From positions 1-7,284 of the forward strand of contig JAIFLS010000230.1 of NCBI GenBank assembly GCA_020048935.1: a stretch of 7,284 bases of DNA. The letters run 5' to 3'. This document shows, one piece after another, positions 5,667 through 7,284 of the stretch. Made by a program: the position numbers and the translations under genes. Origin of the DNA: a bacterium (GTDB taxonomy: Bacteria > Verrucomicrobiota > Kiritimatiellia > UBA8416). Below the pieces are notes generated by a model. It had not been told where the DNA came from. It worked only from the letters and a program-made list of their open reading frames with translations, and searched no databases. Each line of letters opens with the position of its first letter. Position 1 is the stretch's first letter.

Positions 5667-5710
5667 GAAGTTCTAAACAAGCCGACCAACCGTTCCTCCG
5701 CGCGGCGATG

Positions 5711-6931
5711 CTATTCGACCTCGGCGATGAAGCCCTTGAGGTAGCCGGCCTCGGGAAAGGCCAGCGGGACGGGATGGTCCGGCGGCTGGCCGAGCGTCTC
5801 AAGCACGCGCACGGTGCGACCCGCGTCGGCGGCGGCGAAGGCGATGGCGCGCAGCAGGTCGTCGGCGCTGACGAGGCCGGAGCAGGAGAAGGAGGCCAGG
5901 ATGCCGCCCGGGCGGAGCAGCTTGATGCCGAGCAGGTTGATGTCCTTATAGGCCCGCATGCCCTTCGGGCGCTGGGCCTCGCTGCCGACCAGCCGGGGCG
6001 GGTCCAGCACGATGAGGTCGAACGACTGCGCGCGGTCGCGCAGACCGCGCAGCGCAGTCGGGGCGTCGGCGCATTCAAACCGCGCGGGTGTCTCCAGGCC
6101 GTTGAGCGCGAAATTCGACTGGGCGCGTTCCAGTGCCGCGGCGGAGCGGTCGATGGCCAGGATCGATTTGGCCCCGGCGGCGGCGGCCTCGGCTTCGAAT
6201 GCGCCGGTGTAGCAGTAGACGCCGAGCACATCGGCCCCGCGGGCATAGGCCGCGACGCGGGCTCGGTTGTCGCGCTGGTCAACGAAGAACCCTGTTTTCT
6301 GGCCACCGCCGCAGTCCACGTCGAACTGTAGTCCGTTCTCGCGGATGCGCGCCTGCGCGGCGGGCGCGGTCCCGAGCGCGGCGAGCGCCCCGGCGTCGAG
6401 GGCCTCGCGTCCGGCGGTGTCGCTGTCGGCCTGCACTACCACCTCGCGCGCGCCGGTCAGCGAACGCAGGGTGTCGATGACTGCCGGCAGCCCGCGCTGC
6501 ATGGCGGCGCAGCCGACGCGCAGGGACAGCACGTCGTTGTAGAGATCGGCGACCATGCCGGGCAGGCCGTCGGCCTCGGCGTGTACCAGGCGCCAGGCGT
6601 CGGTGCGCGCCCGTGCGCCGGGTTCGCGCTCCCAGATCCGCTGGCGGCGCTGCCAGGCGCGACGGGCGCGGTCGGCGAACAGGGCGTCGTCGATCAGTTC
6701 ATCCGGGTTGCGGGTGAGCAGGCGCACCGCCAGCGCGCCGGAGCCGGTCAGCAGGCCGCGGCCGAGCCAGGTACCGCCCGCGTCGAAGACCTCGGCCGGT
6801 GCACCCTCGGGGCCGCAGGCCGGGCGCGTGCGCAGCGCACCCTCGAAGATCCAGGGATGTCCATGCAGCACGGGTTTCTCGCGGCCGGCCTTCAGGGTAA
6901 TGCGTATAGCGTCGGGTTGTTGTAGATTCAT
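5711..6931 (-). CDS. rlmI: Class I SAM-dependent rRNA large-subunit methyltransferase, RlmI type
   Basis: The 406-residue length is close to that of E. coli RlmI (396), which makes 5-methylcytosine at position 1962 of 23S rRNA. An N-terminal PUA-like domain (about 8-75) contains GHPWIFEGAL. A linker follows, then the Rossmann methyltransferase fold. KTGFFVDQRDNR (212-223) and LGVYCYTGAFEAEAAAAGAK (236-255) form the SAM-binding region, followed by IDRS (acidic end of strand 2). FDLIVLDPPRL (304-314) is motif IV, and YKDINLLGIKLLRPGGI with FSCSG (349-352 SCSG) carries the likely catalytic cysteine. The C-terminus PDHPVPLAFPEAGYLKGF is highly typical. No clear Shine-Dalgarno precedes the ATG. 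The next gene upstream, on the same strand, ends 86 bp away. The role is ribosome maturation, apparently unrelated to the C1 cluster. Target specificity is by homology. Confidence 0.93.
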   Translation of the reverse strand: MNLQQPDAIRITLKAGREKPVLHGHPWIFEGALRTRPACGPEGAPAEVFDAGGTWLGRGLLTGSGALAVRLLTRNPDELIDDALFADRARRAWQRRQRIWEREPGARARTDAWRLVHAEADGLPGMVADLYNDVLSLRVGCAAMQRGLPAVIDTLRSLTGAREVVVQADSDTAGREALDAGALAALGTAPAAQARIRENGLQFDVDCGGGQKTGFFVDQRDNRARVAAYARGADVLGVYCYTGAFEAEAAAAGAKSILAIDRSAAALERAQSNFALNGLETPARFECADAPTALRGLRDRAQSFDLIVLDPPRLVGSEAQRPKGMRAYKDINLLGIKLLRPGGILASFSCSGLVSADDLLRAIAFAAADAGRTVRVLETLGQPPDHPVPLAFPEAGYLKGFIAEVE

Positions 6932-7017
6932 GACGACACTCTAGCGCATTGCCACGGCAGCGCAAACACCTTTCTTCTCAACCCCGCGCTCAGAGCCTCG
7001 TAGGCAACGGGACCGGT

Positions 7018-7284
7018 TTATTCCAGCATCCAGGTGCCTTCAGGGTTGCGGCTCAGGGTCAGGCTCGCCGGGAAGACGTAGGCGGGATCGCCCCGGTCCA
7101 GCACGCTTTGCACCAGCGTCCGCAGGCTCAGCTTCGGACGGGCCGTGAGTGTTTTCCCGCCCACCTCGACCGTCACCTCCTGCCCCGGATCGAATAGGGC
7201 CGGATGAAGGTAGAACCGGACGAAGTTGCCGATCTCATGGACCTTGATCAGCCGTTGTTGCGGAACCTGTTCAACCACGATCCG
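7018..7284 (-). CDS. C-terminal end of an alpha/beta-hydrolase or esterase-like protein (partial)
   Basis: The frame enters from the right edge without a start and ends at TAA (7018-7020), giving 88 residues. It reads IVVEQ..., then GNFVRFYLHPALFDPGQEVT, VEVGGK, SLRTLVQSVLDRGDPAYVFP, and finishes TWMLE. The order of a beta-strand-rich YLHPALFDPGQEVTVEVGGK segment followed by SLRTLxxSxxxRGDP resembles the small tail domain seen after alpha/beta-hydrolase or acyl-esterase domains in several planctomycete and related proteins; this is from memory of the pattern, not a search. The catalytic part lies outside the window, so enzyme activity cannot be confirmed. The frame is continuous with the edge, so the GTG at 7278 need not be a start. 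Confidence 0.75.
   Translation of the reverse strand, partial: RIVVEQVPQQRLIKVHEIGNFVRFYLHPALFDPGQEVTVEVGGKTLTARPKLSLRTLVQSVLDRGDPAYVFPASLTLSRNPEGTWMLE

Overview
The window looks like GC-rich bacterial chromosome centred on folate-dependent one-carbon metabolism. The organism is inferred, not proven, to be in the PVC group (Kiritimatiellota/Verrucomicrobiota-like) or a similar environmental lineage. The reasons are the divergent Fhs and MetF sequences, the PocR-AraC regulator, the style of the hydrolase tail at the right edge, and intergenic repeats built from degenerate heptamers and hexamers. No rRNA, tRNA, CRISPR array, insertion sequence or phage gene was seen.

Layout from left to right. 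At 1-87 (minus) is the first 29 codons of a homocysteine-methyltransferase-type protein, most likely methionine synthase MetH. At 88-338 is an intergenic region with several short palindromes and a protein-like minus-strand remnant. At 339-1140 (plus) is a secreted calcineurin-like metallophosphoesterase broken by a frameshift near 486; all five metal-site motifs survive but in two frames. At 1258-3024 (minus) is formate-tetrahydrofolate ligase (fhs), and at 3215-4003 (minus) a short methylenetetrahydrofolate reductase (metF). At 4245-5546 (plus), divergent from metF, is a PocR-sensor/AraC-type regulator. At 5711-6931 (minus) is an RlmI-like 23S rRNA methyltransferase, and at 7018-7284 (minus) the C-terminal end of a protein that resembles the tail of an alpha/beta-hydrolase or esterase.

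Functionally, Fhs, MetF and MetH could together carry formate to methyl-THF and on to methionine, or run the other way to oxidise methyl groups. The PocR-AraC protein, divergent from metF-fhs, is the obvious candidate regulator.

The most unusual content is non-coding. Two copies of a roughly 100-bp element, in opposite orientation, lie between metF and fhs (3062-3159) and between the regulator and rlmI (5566-5666). Each has two five-heptamer arms of the form AACnnCC, in which nn is GC, AT or AA. The arms pair best when shifted by one heptamer. This leaves one heptamer unpaired at the outer end and puts another into a small apical hairpin. At two paired heptamers the variable dinucleotide differs between the copies on both arms together, which is a compensatory pattern. 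A separate hairpin with 34-nt arms, built from ACGnnn hexamers, lies in the metF/regulator intergenic region (4029-4111).
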